Positions 43,298-55,020 are shown, counted from the stretch's first letter. The stretch is DNA of 64,000 nt from Achatina immaculata (GCA_009760885.1 CM019721.1:17966196-18030195), one strand, 5' to 3'. The notes: a model not told the origin generated them from the letters alone. Numbers and translations: made by a program.

Positions 43298-44401
43298 ATT
43301 ATCTGTTTAGTTTGCCGACTGGCTAAGAAGAAACATCATCCATCCACTCCGGACATGTGTGCTCCGATCTCCTCATGAAACATCCGTCAGCGAACAGTTC
43401 ATTTTCCGCTACCGAAGTTGCCCAGAACCAACAGCTGACTGGTACAATTAGCGTGGTTCAGTCTTCGGTGGTTGCTGTAATGGGTTTGTCTCGAAGTGCA
43501 GTCGGTGGTACTGATTCCTAGATTCAAGATCTTCGCCCCCCCTCCCCCCTAAGTTCCATCTTCAACTCTTCTCCACTCTTGACACTGACGCTAGTCCACG
43601 GCTCTCAATGAAGTCCTTTATTTGATCAGCTTCTATTTCAGTATCGATGACGTCAGCTCGATCCGTTTCTCTGTTTATTATTTTATATAACACTGGTTAT
43701 TTTTCCAGGGAAGGAGATATTCGGTACAACTGTTTTCTTTACGTTCCGTGAATTCTATGTATTTCATGATATATTTGGCATTTCAAGCATATTGACAGGG
43801 CTCGCTTTCCTGGAGTGTTTGTTCAGAAACAGAAATCACGAAAGCCAAACAGCTGGAGGAAAAGATCGCGTCGATAGAAAACACTTTCGGAATGGTGGCT
43901 AAAATATAACCCTGCTGCGAGGTCGGGATCTAGAGCCCTGGCGAAGTGATATCATTGCCGGCATTGTTTTGGTGGATGCTTCTAGAGGCTGTCATTCTAT
44001 TACGTGAGCGAGAACACATGGAATGTGTCAGGAATTCATGACACAGTCTTGTTCACAGTCAGGTCGATGAGAGAACTTGGCAGAAACTTTCTCACATGAT
44101 GAGACCAAAATATGCCGGATTTAGAAAGACCAAGAAAAAAAGTGTGCACACGCTAAAGGGGGATAATGAATTCGTTGAATGTTGAGTAATAGATGTAAAG
44201 GAATTTCTTGTGTAATGCTGCGAGTTGTCTCCACTTGCACGGAAAGGAAAACATTACTTCTATATGCGAATATTTTTTAAAGTTATGTCCCGTGGTATTT
44301 GTCTACCGTGGGAGTGTGAAGTTTTAGTGCCTGCATATTTCTGGGACAGCACAGCATTGGAGATATGGATGTCCACTCTGCCTGTTTATCCAGGGAAGCC
44401 C
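43298..44401. other. Unrecognised stretch
   Basis: No exon, repeat family or array is seen. The open frames are short and without domains. Confidence 0.5.
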
Positions 44402-44545
44402 CCCCATGTCCCCATTTTTTTTTTTTTTTTGAGGCTAGGTTGACCCCGTTGCCGGTCGGTCCCCCCAAAAAATCCCGCCACATTGCGGAATCAAACCAGG
44501 GACCTTCTGGTCGACATGCAAATACACTACACCACTTCGACATAT
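44402..44545 (-). mobile_element. tRNA-derived SINE, poly-A-tailed
   Basis: On the minus strand GAAGTGGTGTAGTGTATTTG (A-box region) and CCCTGGTTTGATTCCGC (B box GGTTTGATTCC) lie at tRNA-like spacing. A short body and an A-run (plus-strand T run 44417-44434) follow. Confidence 0.8.
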
Positions 44546-44699
44546 TTTTATTTAGTACAAGAATGACCGAAAGCGTTTGAAAAAAAAAAGTAACTTTTGA
44601 TTTTAATGCAGGAAAAAAAAAGGCAAAATCCCCGTTTCCACGTCATTAAGACATATTGTGGACATTGTTAGGCCCGTATTGTCCCTGACCTTCGGCACA

Positions 44700-45090
44700 T
44701 GAAAGTGTTGATGTGGATAATTTTTCCTGTTGTTATAATATTTTCAATGCCTCCTCTTCTCATTGTATGCCCTATGAAAGTACATTGTCTCTCTCTTATT
44801 TATTTTTTTGACAAGACTTTTTCTATCTCCACCTCTTTTCAAACATTCTCCATTAGCTATTTTTCCTTTCCAAGGAATTCGCAACATTCTTCTAACAAAC
44901 CACATTTCTGCTGCTTCCAATGATTTTTGTGCAGACCTGCCTATTGTCCATGATTCACTTCCATATAACAAGATAGGTTCAATATAGCATTTTAGAACTC
45001 GTTTTCTAACATTCATTGATAAGGATGCGTTGGATAATATGTTTCTCATTCTCTGAAATGCAGTCTTTGCTTGGCCTATTCTGTTCCTAC
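44700..45090 (-). mobile_element. LINE-F-like fragment, minus strand
   Basis: The open frame 44744-45049 encodes MRNILSNASLSMNVRKRVLK, LLYGSESWTI and LEAAEMWFVRRMLRIPWKGK, the post-reverse-transcriptase region of a LINE. The last part frameshifts to ITTGKIIHINTF. Confidence 0.88.
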
Positions 45091-45164
45091 TTTCTGTTTT
45101 GCAGAAACATAAAGATGTTATAGTAATTATATATTTACAATATATTGAGTAATGCAGACGTACA

Positions 45165-45290
45165 ATAAAGAAAGGACTAAAAGAAGCAGGAAATATATGG
45201 TTTGAGATAACCCGACTTGCTCAAGATAGGATTGGTTGGAGAACCTTTGTCGATGCCTCATGCTCTATTGGGAGTACAAAGAACAGACGA
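45165..45290 (+). mobile_element. LINE C-terminal fragment, plus strand
   Basis: Encodes ITRLAQDRIGWRTFVDAS and CSIGSTKNRR before a stop, the usual last residues of LINE ORF2. It may be the 3' part of the minus-strand fragment at 44700-45090. Confidence 0.6.
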
Positions 45291-46176
45291 TAATTTATAA
45301 CAGCTTATACGAATACGTGCGCAGTTCCAAACAATTAAATGGTAAAAAATAACTGCTCGAGTAACAACACAGTGTAATACTTCAATTAAAATGTTGTTGG
45401 CATTAATGTTTGTCCCTTAACGGCAGCATTTAATTGAGTTAGAATATGACAAAGGTTCATATTATAATAAGATTATAATTATAACAAGATTATAAGATTG
45501 ATAAAGATTATAATAAATTTTTTTAAAAAAAGTAACTCAACATTTGTGAGATACGCAATTCAGAACAGTGATTTTTTTTTCTTAAAAAAAAGCTAAATAC
45601 CTCATCTGCGCTTGGATTTAGGCAGTTCATGATGTTGTATTACAGCCGTGAAGTATTCCTGAATAATTGAACATTCACTAGAATAACACCACAGCAGCAC
45701 GGGTCATCAACCAATACAATATCTGACTTAAATACCAACACGTGTTTGAACACAGTTCATAAGAAATTAACCAATGAAAACGCAAATCCCCATGAGCCTT
45801 TTCGATGTCGACCTGGACCGGGGAAGTAAGTCTTTGTTATGCTCCGAGATACACACCAACACAGAAAGTTCATCGGCTTAAGCCTACGTGTCATCCATTG
45901 TTGAATCTACAATACCCGGCTGGGTCCGAACTTCCCGTGATGCAACATTGCGTGTGCTTGATAATTGAACATTCTCTCTCGGCCTGGACATGGCCGGTTT
46001 TAAAGCCCTTAATATGACCTGGTAAAGTGGCTATTGACAACCCACACACAAGGCCTGTGGAAGCCGAAGCCTTTAATCGAAATAAAATCAACGAAGAGAA
46101 GATACACTTAACATAGGAAACGCTAGTACATATGCGGACTGAACAATCTGATAATATCCATTGGTTAATATTTTAT
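45291..46176. other. Unrecognised stretch
   Basis: AT-rich DNA with TTATAATAAGATTATAA-type imperfect repeats at 45455-45520. Nothing else. Confidence 0.5.
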
Positions 46177-46406
46177 GTAGCTACATAGAGCACACAGACG
46201 GATAAGAATAAGATTTTTAACTTGTACAAAAGACTCTGCATCTTGGACAGCGAAACAACCACATCGGGCAGAAAACTGAGCACTTTGAAATAAGTCGTTT
46301 TAATTAACGCGTGTACCAGCAAAGGCCGTGTTAGCATGGGAGTGTTTTGTATGAGTCTGATTAACAGAGGCGGAGAATGTCTCCTTCTTGTAGTTTGTTA
46401 TCATCA
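46177..46406 (+). repeat. Left arm of a 230-bp inverted repeat
   Basis: Starts GTAGCTACATAGAGC and ends GTTTGTTATCATCA. It is the reverse complement of 48093-48322 with four mismatches that I counted. Confidence 0.97.
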
Positions 46407-46540
46407 AGCGACCTTTACACATACTGTTAACAACTTTGTGTCTTTTAGATGCCCCAGTGTTGACCTCAATGCACGAACTCCGTTGCATCGCCGACGGTTC
46501 TGTAAATTAAAAGATGAATCTATGGCATTATTGTACTTAC

Positions 46541-46700
46541 AGGATGGGAACTGAACGGTCACTTTGGCAGAGCCCTCATACCAGAGAAGAGGCTTAACTA
46601 GCCGCCCGATGCCGCCCCACTCGCATTAGAGCGCCTCGACGTTAGGAACTGCACACCCTGCGGCCATTCAGTCCCTCAGCACGCCGAGAACACTTAGACT
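46541..46700 (-). promoter_or_regulatory. Possible untranslated first exon and CpG-rich promoter region
   Basis: A strong donor CCT/GTAAGT sits at 46540-46535 on the minus strand. The preceding 160 bp are clearly richer in CpG than the surroundings. All three minus frames have stops and cannot extend the frame of exon 40050-40188, so it would be 5'-untranslated. This fits the calmodulin-like gene, but there is no transcript evidence. The same bases also read as an acceptor (CTTACAG) on the plus strand. Confidence 0.3.
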
Positions 46701-47050
46701 TGGGTTACATCCACTTACATTCCGGTGTAAATGTCGCTATGGTTACGCTGAAAACCCATATATCGGTAACAGTCTACACATTTCCACATATCACGGCATT
46801 ATATATCACCGATTGAAAAATTGGCTGACAAGCAGAGAACTCCTCCCATGCTATCATTTTCGCATAACTCTACTACCTTAACCATGCCAGTCTTAACTTT
46901 CGTTGTTCCACACCGGCTATCGTCCGCCGATATAGAAATCGAAGAGGATCTCAGCTCAGGTGCATGTACCCCTTAGCACCGTAGAGAATCCCAAATATGC
47001 CCCACGTTCAAGACTGACAATATAGACTTCAGTCACTCAGGTGTGTCGGC
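46701..47050. other. Unrecognised stretch
   Basis: No repeat or exon is recognised. If 46541-46700 is a first exon, this would be upstream promoter DNA. I see no clear core promoter element. Confidence 0.4.
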
Positions 47051-47745
47051 ACATGGACTCAGCCAGAGCTTAGTTTTCTTCCAGGGCGGCTAGAGAACAT
47101 GCCGCCATCTCCAAACATCAGGAGTGGTTGGGGTTTAGATGTGCACCGAAATGGAAGAGTAGCGGGCACTGGGTTCATGAGCTTTTGAAGTCACCACTTC
47201 AAGCATGCGAATGAAAATTAAGGCTGTGTCGGCGGCAATGGAATGGTTAGTTGCTCATGATGTGGTTAATGATGTCACTGTGGCGGATTCACAGAGTATG
47301 CTTCGTACGACTGAGAAGAGTTTGCTTCGAAAAAAAGAATTGGTTCGTCTGTTAAGCCAGTCAACTGTGACAAGCCTAACGTGGTTTTACTGTCCAGGGC
47401 ATATGGGAGTACATGGCAAAGATGTGGCAGACAGACTTGCTGGACAGCCTAAAATAAATGGCAGACTGACAATGGATAAAGGAGAACATTGCTGAGGCTG
47501 TATTTGACACACAGCGGGAACATGAAGAGAGGGAATGCAAGAACAACGTAGCTGTGAAGAGACTGCTGGAGCTAGGACGAGTTAAAGGTGCTGGCAGGAA
47601 ATCCGAACTGTGTGGCAGAAAACGCATCGTAAACAATCAACATTTGACAGGAACTATCAGCAAACAAACTCTTGGATGGAGGTTGCGGCATGCGGCGGGG
47701 GCATATATGGGGTTGTCCCGAATGCAGCGAAGCCGGAATACAAAT
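47051..47745 (+). mobile_element. LINE-L copy 1: RNase H-like pseudogene
   Basis: The frame 47205-47495 encodes VTSLTWFYCPGHMGVHGKDV and ADRLAG, a LINE-encoded RNase H end (the H and D of GH...ADRLA). A second frame (47554-) has LLELGRVKGAGRKSELCGRK and NNQHLTGTISKQTLGW. Frameshifts separate them. It is related to 56745-57155. Confidence 0.85.
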
Positions 47746-47876
47746 TTTGAACTTTTGAACTGTTTGTTTATTAAAGCCATCGTTTTTTTTTTAGCCATCG
47801 TTTTTTTTTAAATATTAAAACTCAGTTTTTAAACAAAATTAACATACAAAATGTTTCTGAACTATTAACGAAAGTG

Positions 47877-47880
<4 letters not shown>

Positions 47881-47912
<32 letters not shown>

Positions 47913-48485
47913 CCTTTAGGTGCCTAAGGCACATGGGGGCTTTCGCAAGAGTTTTCCACAAATGTCTGTCTTTTGTCTTTTTCCCGCTCTTGCCCAGGTG
48001 AACCCTCTATTGCTCAACATCCTCTCTGTTGTTGTTCTCCATGTCTCCTTTGGTATACTCCCCTAACATACTTCGTATGTGAGTAGGACACATGATGATA
48101 ACAAACTACAAGAAGGAGACATTCTTCGCCTCTGTTAATCAGACTCATACAAAACACTCCCATGCTAACACGGCCTTTGCTGGTACACGCGTTAATTAAA
48201 ACGACTTATTTCAAAGTGCTCAGTTTTCTGCCCGATGTGGTTGTTTCGCTGTCCAAGATGTAGAGTCTTTTGTACAAGTTAAAAATCTTATTCTTATCCG
48301 TCTATATGCTCTATGTAGCTACTTTTTTTCAGCAGCAACTTTGGTTCAGTGGGAAAAATGTTAACCGTCTGTTTGTTCCCCTGAGGTTTTCCTCACAGTG
48401 CTATTTTTGGATCATCTGGATCACATGACCCAACCAACGCCATAGACCTTCCTCAATAATCGAAGTTATTGGCTTCATCTGCATT
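47881..48485 (-). mobile_element. LINE-C copy 4, interrupted
   Basis: The minus-strand LINE-C 3' end with (GA)n tail (plus-strand CT run 47881-47909) is recognisable to about 48057. It resumes at about 48392-48485 (CAGTGCTATTTTTGGA, CCAACCAACGCC). The gap holds the right arm of the 230-bp inverted repeat and a short tRNA-like sequence (TTTGGTTCAGTGGG, 48343-48356). Confidence 0.8.
48093..48322 (-). repeat. Right arm of a 230-bp inverted repeat
   Basis: The partner of 46177-46406, at about 98% identity by my count, separated by 1,686 bp. It lies inside LINE-C copy 4, so this arm is probably the later arrival. Confidence 0.97.
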
Positions 48486-48642
48486 TCTGTCAGCAAGGTG
48501 AAGTTTTTTTTTCCTATTATTTGGCCAAAATATTCGTATAAGACTTCGTCAAGTGGAAAAATAGACTTTATAAAGATCTTTACTTTTAAACTACATTACT
48601 TTTATAAACAAATAAGACGTGATAGACACTGTTTAAATGTAA

Positions 48643-49902
48643 CAGGAAGTCTAGTGCACACGGGCACTGGCTACAAGTTAACAGGAAGTCTAGTGCACAC
48701 GGGCACTGGCTACAAGTTAACAGGACGTCTAGTGCACACGGGCACTGGCTACAAGTTAACAGGACGTCTAGTGCACACGGGCACTGGCTACAAGTTAACA
48801 GGAAGTCTAGTGCATAAAGGCACTGGCTACAAGTTAACAGGAAGTCTAGTGCACACAGGCACTGGCTACAAGTTAACAGGAAGTCTAGTGCACACGGGCA
48901 CTGGCTACAAGTTAACAGGAAGTCTAGTGCACACGGGCACTGGCTACAAGTTAACAGGAAGTCTAGTGCACACGGGCACTGGCTACAAGTTAACAGGAAG
49001 TCTAGTGCACACGGGCACTGGCTACAAGTTAACAGGACGTCTAGTGCACACGGGCACTGGCTACAAGTTAACAGGACGTCTAGTGCACACGGGCACTGGC
49101 TACAAGTTAACAGGAAGTCTAGTGCATAAAGGCACTGGCTACAAGTTAACAGGAAGTCTAGTGCACACAGGCACTGGCTACAAGTTAACAGGAAGTCTAG
49201 TGCACACGGGCACTGGCTACAAGTTAACAGGAAGTCTAGTGCACACGGGCACTGGCTACAAGTTAACAGGAAGTCTAGTGCACACAGGCACTGGCTACAA
49301 GTTAACAGGAAGTCTAGGCACACGGGCACTGGCTACAAGTTAACAGGAAGTCTAGTGCACACAGGCACTGGCTACAAGTTAACAGGAAGTCTAGTGCACA
49401 CGGGCACTGGCTACAAGTTAACAGGAAGTCTAGTGCACACGGGCACTGGCTACAAGTTAACAGGAAATCTAGTGCACACGGGCACTGGCTACAAGTTAAC
49501 AGGAAGTCTAGTGCACACGGGCACTGGCTACAAGTTAACAGGAAATCTAATGCACACGGGCACTGGCTACAAGTTAACAGGAAGTCTAGTGCACACGGGC
49601 ACTGGCTACAATGTAACAGGAAGTCTAGTGCACACAGGCACTGGCTACAATGTAACAGGAAGTCTAGTGCACACAGGCACTGGCTACAATGTAACAGGAA
49701 GTCTAGTATACACAGGCAACGGCTACAATGTAACAGGAAGTCTAGTACACATAGGCACTGGCCACAATGTAACAGTAAGTCTAGTATACACAGGAAATGG
49801 CTATAATGTAACAGTAAGTCTAGTATACACAGGAAATGGCTATAATGTAACAGTAAGTCTAGTATACACAGGAAATGGCTACAATGTAACAGGATGCAGG
49901 GC
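48643..49902. repeat. 39-bp minisatellite with higher-order structure
   Basis: About 32 units of AACAGGAAGTCTAGTGCACA CGGGCACTGGCTACAAGTT. Variant units (GACGTC, CATAAAGG, CACACAGG) recur in the same order every eight units: the CATAAAGG unit is at 48813 and 49125, 312 bp apart. Units at the right edge (49600-49900) are progressively diverged. 39 is a multiple of three, so long frames run through (repeating TGSLVHTGTGYKL). I do not call them genes. Confidence 0.97.
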
Positions 49903-49970
49903 CGTTTAGGCTAGTTCACTGTGTACTGCCGGTCATGAATACTTACATAGGGCAGTTACAATCTCCAAGT

Positions 49971-49971
49971 A

Positions 49972-50011
<40 letters not shown>

Positions 50012-50450
50012 GCCTTTCACTCCCTTGACAGCACAGGCCACGGATAAAGGCTCTCCAGTTATCCCTGTTCTTGGAATTATTCTCTTCTTCCTTCCATGTG
50101 CATCCCTTGTCTCTGAGCACTGTCATAATTTCTCTTCTCCAAGTAAGTCTAGGTCTTCTTCGTTTTCTATTTCCTTGAGATTCCATGTCAGTGCCTGTAT
50201 TGCTAAGCTGTTGTCGGGTTTCCTCAGAGTATGGCCAATCCACCTCCACTTCCTAGACATGATTTGTAAGTTCAAAGATTATTGTCCTGCCTTTTCCCAG
50301 ACCTCCTCGTTCCTGATCTTATCCTGTCATTTAATGTTTAAAATCTTCCTCAAGCAGTAGGTCATGAATGTTTGTATCCTCTATTGTGTTGTCTGTGTCA
50401 TAACCCATGTCTCCAAACCATATGGCAGGACCCGAATAGGAGTTCATCAT
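49971..50450 (-). mobile_element. LINE-D copy 4 with 10-bp target-site duplication
   Basis: The minus-strand body 49981-50440 encodes [40 protein letters not shown] and NWRAFIRGLCCQGSERR, then (GAT)n (plus-strand ATC run to 50011). AGTTCATCAT is at 49971-49980 and 50441-50450. The left copy merges with the tail. Confidence 0.9.
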
Positions 50451-50561
50451 TTTTTAGTCAGGTGCGGTCAGAAAATTAAGTCAGAACTAAACACGCACTT
50501 GTTAATACCGCCATTAAGATCACTGAAGACTACAAGATAGCTAAAAACCGAGATTGCAGAC

Positions 50562-50845
50562 ACGTTTCCTCGACTGTCATCGTTAAACAAAACGTTTCCT
50601 CGACTGTCATCTTTAAACAAAACGTTTCCTCGGCTGTCATCTTTAAACAAAACGTTTCCTCGACTGTCATCTTTAAACAAAACGTTTCCTCGGCTGTCAT
50701 CTTTAAACAAAACGTTTCCTGGACTGTCATCTTTAAACAAAACGTTTCCTCGGCTGTCATCTTTAAACAAAACGTTTCCTCGGCTATCGTCTTTAAACAA
50801 AACGTTTCCTCGGCTGTCATCTTTTAAAAAAAACGTTTCCTCGTT
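50562..50845. repeat. 30-bp minisatellite
   Basis: Nine units of AACGTTTCCTCGGCTGTCAT CTTTAAACAA. The unit is a multiple of three, hence open minus frames (repeating FKDDSRGNVL). Confidence 0.97.
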
Positions 50846-50971
50846 ACAAGAAGAAGAACAAGATTTTCTGATGTGTTTTAGTTCTTCGTTTCTCGGACCA
50901 CCAAAACTAAAAACATGAAGAACAGACAGAAATGCATTATCGCCTGAAGCAAAGATGCATGACTGTAGAAG

Positions 50972-51240
50972 AAAGATGATATTCTAGCAGTGACTGGCGA
51001 GCCATGCCTGATCAGGACATTAAGAGAGATGATATTCTAGCAGTGACTGGCGACCCATGCTGATCAGGACATTAAGAGAGATGATATTCTAGCAGTGATT
51101 GGCGAGCTATGTCTGATCAGGACATTAAGAGAGATGATATTCTAGCAGTGACTGGCGAGCCATGCCTGATCAGGACATTAAGAGAGATGATATTCTAGCA
51201 GTGACTGGCGACCCATGCCTGATCAGGACCTTATCCCACT
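50972..51240. repeat. 53-bp tandem repeat, five copies
   Basis: GATATTCTAGCAGTGACTGG recurs at 50978, 51031, 51083, 51136 and 51189, with CATGCCTGATCAGGACATTA in each unit. Confidence 0.97.
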
Positions 51241-52026
51241 CCCCTATTGGTGATACTAAGAAACACGTGTCACCTTGGCAAAAACACTGCAAGAACACGG
51301 TAGCCTCCGTGTATATTCAATGTTTAGGTTCACTACTAGAACTGAAGGCTGCATAGTACACTCCCCATCCGATATCAATGTCGTCTGCAACAAAATCTTC
51401 ATCCCGAGGATCAGCTGCCACGATTCTCCTAGTCACAGGACATTCCTACAGAAGCTGGTGAAGGAAAACCAGGCACGTGGAAGACCAGGGTCTTATCAAG
51501 ATTTCTAGGACTTCATGAGTCAGGCGACATCTTGATCTGACACTAACAACAGCCTAATTCTCGGCTTCATTTCCCTTCAGCGGGGGTAAAAAAAAAAAAA
51601 AGTTCCACATTTGCCAGCTAATTCCCCTAATTCTCTTAGTTTCATTTCGTTTTATTTGTCAACTGCATGAAAGTCTGATCGCGTAATTATTCCCAGGTGA
51701 TTCTCAGCACTCGTGATTCTCTGGGTGTCTGTATTGCTAGCCTTGATAGAGCAACCGTACGCGTAGCTCCTAGGTAATTCCATTAGTATGATTAGAAACA
51801 CTTTGGCTACAGTCACGCACATGGTAATCCCTGGCAAACCGACACCCCAGAGCAACGCTTTCTTTTGTGGGCCATTAAATATTAACAGGACCTATTGATC
51901 TTGGGGGCTATTTTTAGAAGCCTTGTTGCTATCTCCAGACAGAAAAGTTGAGCTTTTGTCATGCACATTTTACGATAGATCAATAGATGATGCCAGGGTA
52001 CGCGAGTGCCCGCATTACTTTACCAG

Positions 52027-52027
<1 letters not shown>
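51241..52027. other. Unrecognised stretch
   Basis: No exon or repeat family is seen. A poly-A lies at 51589-51601. Confidence 0.5.

Positions 52028-52058
<31 letters not shown>
52028..52058. repeat. (TA)n microsatellite
   Basis: An uninterrupted AT run of about 30 bp. Confidence 0.97.
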
Positions 52059-52062
<4 letters not shown>

Positions 52063-52214
52063 GATGCGAAAAGATAGATGCATCCGTGGACAAACGTATA
52101 TACACATAAACACAAGCGTGCCATGTTATAACAGGGTCGTACAAGATGTGGCTAATAATAAGATGGTCGTTTGAATGTATGTCCCAAGTCATCTTAATCT
52201 GCTTTCCGTTGAGT

Positions 52215-53035
52215 ATCATCCTGGGTGGAAGCTTAGCACTTACAGTTTGTTACTAGTGCTAGTGCCTGACGTTTGTTGCTAGTGCTGGTACTTAATGTTT
52301 AATTCGTTGCTAGTGCTAGTGCTTGATGTTTAGTTTGTTACTTTTGCTAGTACTTTTAGTTTGTTGCTAGTGCTGGTACTTAATGTTTAATTCGTTGCTA
52401 GTGCTTGATGTTTAGTTTGTTACTTTTGCTAGTACTTTTAGTTTGTTGTTAGTGCTGGTACTCGATGTTTAGTTTGGTGCTAGTGCTGGTACTTGATGTT
52501 TAGTTTGTTGTTAGTGTTGCTACTTGATGTTTAGTTTTGTTTCTAGTGCTAGTACTCGACATTTAGTTTGTTGCTAGTGCTGGTACTCGATGTTTAGTTT
52601 GCTGCTAGTGCTGGTACTTGATGTTCCGTTTGTTGCTAGTGCTAGTACTTGAAGTTTAGTTTGTTGCTAGTGCTAGTACTCGACATTTAGTTTGTTGCTA
52701 GTGCTGGTACTTGAAGTTTAGTTTGTTGCTAGTGCTAGTACTCGACATTTAGTTTGTTGCTAGTGCTGGTACTTGAAGTTTAGTTTGTTGCTAGTGCTGG
52801 TACTTGAAGTTTAGTTTGTTGCTAGTGCTGGTACTTGAAGTTTAGTTTGTTGCTAGTGCTGGCACTTGATGTTTAGTTTGTTACCATTCCTGGCGCTTAA
52901 TGTTTAGTTTCTTGCTAGTCCTGGTACTTAAAGTTTAGTTTGTTACCATTCCTGGCACTTAATGTTTAGTTTGTTGCTAGCCCTGGTACTTGATGTGTGG
53001 CTTTGCTGCTAGATCTGGTAGTTGATGTGTAGTTT
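52215..53035. repeat. 31-bp minisatellite
   Basis: About 26 units of AGTTTGTTGCTAGTGCTGGT ACTTGATGTTT, with variants such as CTCGACATT and TTACCATTCC. The edges are the most diverged. Confidence 0.97.
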
Positions 53036-53365
53036 GTGAAGACAACGAAGAAGAAGACTAAATCTTTTTGTTTTGTTTTATTTTATTTGTACCCACACGC
53101 CTGGTCCCCGTTGAGCATGTTGACCTGCGTTAGCAAAAACAAAAAAACAAAAAAAATGCTAATAATGTTGGGCTCTTAAATCATGAATATTTGTTTTCAG
53201 TTTTGATTTTCTTGTACTTTTTTTTCATATTCTTCTCATCAGTTTGCCAAATGCAGTAGCTACCTTTGCCACGTCCGTGTCTCTGAATGTGGCCAAGATG
53301 AAAGGCCAAGACGACCAAAGGCATTCATTCACCGGTTATTTTCGTTGACGTGAAGCAGCGGGTAT
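53036..53365. other. Unrecognised stretch
   Basis: Nothing recognised. Confidence 0.5.
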
Positions 53366-53548
53366 TTATAGATGCAATGGATCCGAAGATACTACGGATA
53401 TTTATAGATGCAACGGATCCGAAGATACTACGGATATTTATAGATGCAACGGATCCGAAGATACTACGGATATTTATAGATGCAGCAGATAGGAAGATAT
53501 AACGGATATTTATTGATGCAACAGATCCGAAGATACAACAGATATAAG
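53366..53548. repeat. 36-bp tandem repeat, five copies
   Basis: Units of TATTTATAGATGCAACGGAT CCGAAGATACTACGGA. Confidence 0.97.
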
Positions 53549-53689
53549 TTGGCGCTCGTGTGTAATTTAAATAAAAATGTATAAGAAAATGATCGCCTTT
53601 GTTCGCTTCTCACGCGAAGTCAGTTTTTCACGAAACTTATCAATGTTTGTTTGTAACTGCACAAACCGCTTTTGTTGGTACCTCCTCCT

Positions 53690-54560
53690 GATTCTTGTTA
53701 CTCATCCCCATCTTTCTTGTCTTAATCCAACACATTTCGCTGCACTTCCTCTTTGTTGCCGGAGGCGATCTATGTTTTACTTTCCAGCCCTTTCTGTCCT
53801 CCCTCTCCAGTAGGTTTTGTTAGCTCCTTTGTCCGGGCGTGCTTAACAAGCATTCTTGTCCTGCTGTGTTCTTTATTCTTCTGAATCCTCGTCCATTCAT
53901 TCTCCTTCCCCCTCCCCCTTCCCTCATAATTGCCTTCTCCCTTTTAACATCTGCGCCATCTGGTCTGCTTTGTTCGGGCCTTAGGTATCAGATGGTGGCA
54001 AGCTATGACTATTTGTGGCATAACGCGAGGTTGTTTATCACATTATCAGCATAGTGGAGGCACTATCAGCCGCAGGACGCTGAATGACACTGGGAGAGGG
54101 GGGAGGTCTGAGCATCTATGGACATGTTCGGGGTGCAATGATGACGACATATAAACCTTAAACCCTTTGTGGTCATTTCTCAACCAATCGCTGGCTTTTA
54201 CTTCGTGCTCAGTTTCGTCTATCTGGGCACATTTTGTGTCCAACTTCCTTGCAAAAAGGAGGCCAAAAAGCTAAGTGTATATTTTTCATCCATATTTCGT
54301 GTTTTTTAAGAAATCTGTTATGTTGTTTTTTGTATGTGATCCTTCAAAAAGGCTTTTGCCGAAATATTGGATTGTTGTACGTTCCTCATGTGCTCATCTT
54401 ACTTTCTGCCATTCTTCTTTCTGCTCACTTTCCTCACTATCTTTTTTTTTTTTCTAAAGCTGAATCATATTTTTTTATCATTCATGCAAACCTCCAACAG
54501 AATGTTACAGCTTGATAGAAGGTCCAGCTTTAGTAGAATCTGTTTTACCTCAGTCTTCAG
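53690..54560 (+). repeat. Interspersed repeat family H, copy 2
   Basis: A diverged same-orientation match to 1290-1850, with extra sequence at about 54055-54170. Shared words include AGGCTTTTGCCGAAATATTG and CATCTTACTTTCTGCCATTC. Confidence 0.65.
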
Positions 54561-54777
54561 TTCATCAGTTTGTACTGTGAATTCAATACTCGTTGTTAGC
54601 GATTAAAAGAAGAACTGCAATTACAGAAGCTATCAGCTTTACTTGTAACTTTTACATGACGACTTCTGTTATACTGAGAAGTCTGTTATTTCATTTCTAA
54701 ACATACTCATGCTAGGCATTATTACTGATAGCGCGAGGGCCACATTCATCGTAGGAAACATTAATTTTTTAAGTACC

Positions 54778-55020
54778 AAATTCAACGGTTGATTGATACA
54801 TTCAACGTCTGATTGATACATTCATCGTCTGATTGATACATTCATCTTCTGATTGATACATTCCTCGTCTGATTGATACACTCATCGTCTGATTGATACA
54901 TTCATCGTCTGACTGATACATTCATCGTCTGACTGATACATTCATCTTCTGATTGATACATTCATCGTCTGACTGATACATTCATCGTCTGATTGATGCA
55001 CTCATCGTCTGATTGTGAAG
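54778..55020. repeat. 20-bp minisatellite
   Basis: Twelve units of GATTGATACATTCATCGTCT with few variants. Confidence 0.97.

Noticed and set aside
48340..48395. Intact tRNA gene
   Set aside because: TTTGGTTCAGTGGG resembles an A box but no complete cloverleaf or clear B box follows. At most it is a degraded SINE head.
48498..49909. Long plus frames (281 and 184 codons) with a 13-residue repeat
   Set aside because: The 39-bp unit lacks stops and is a multiple of three, the opposite strand is equally open, and unit changes do not favour synonymous sites by eye.
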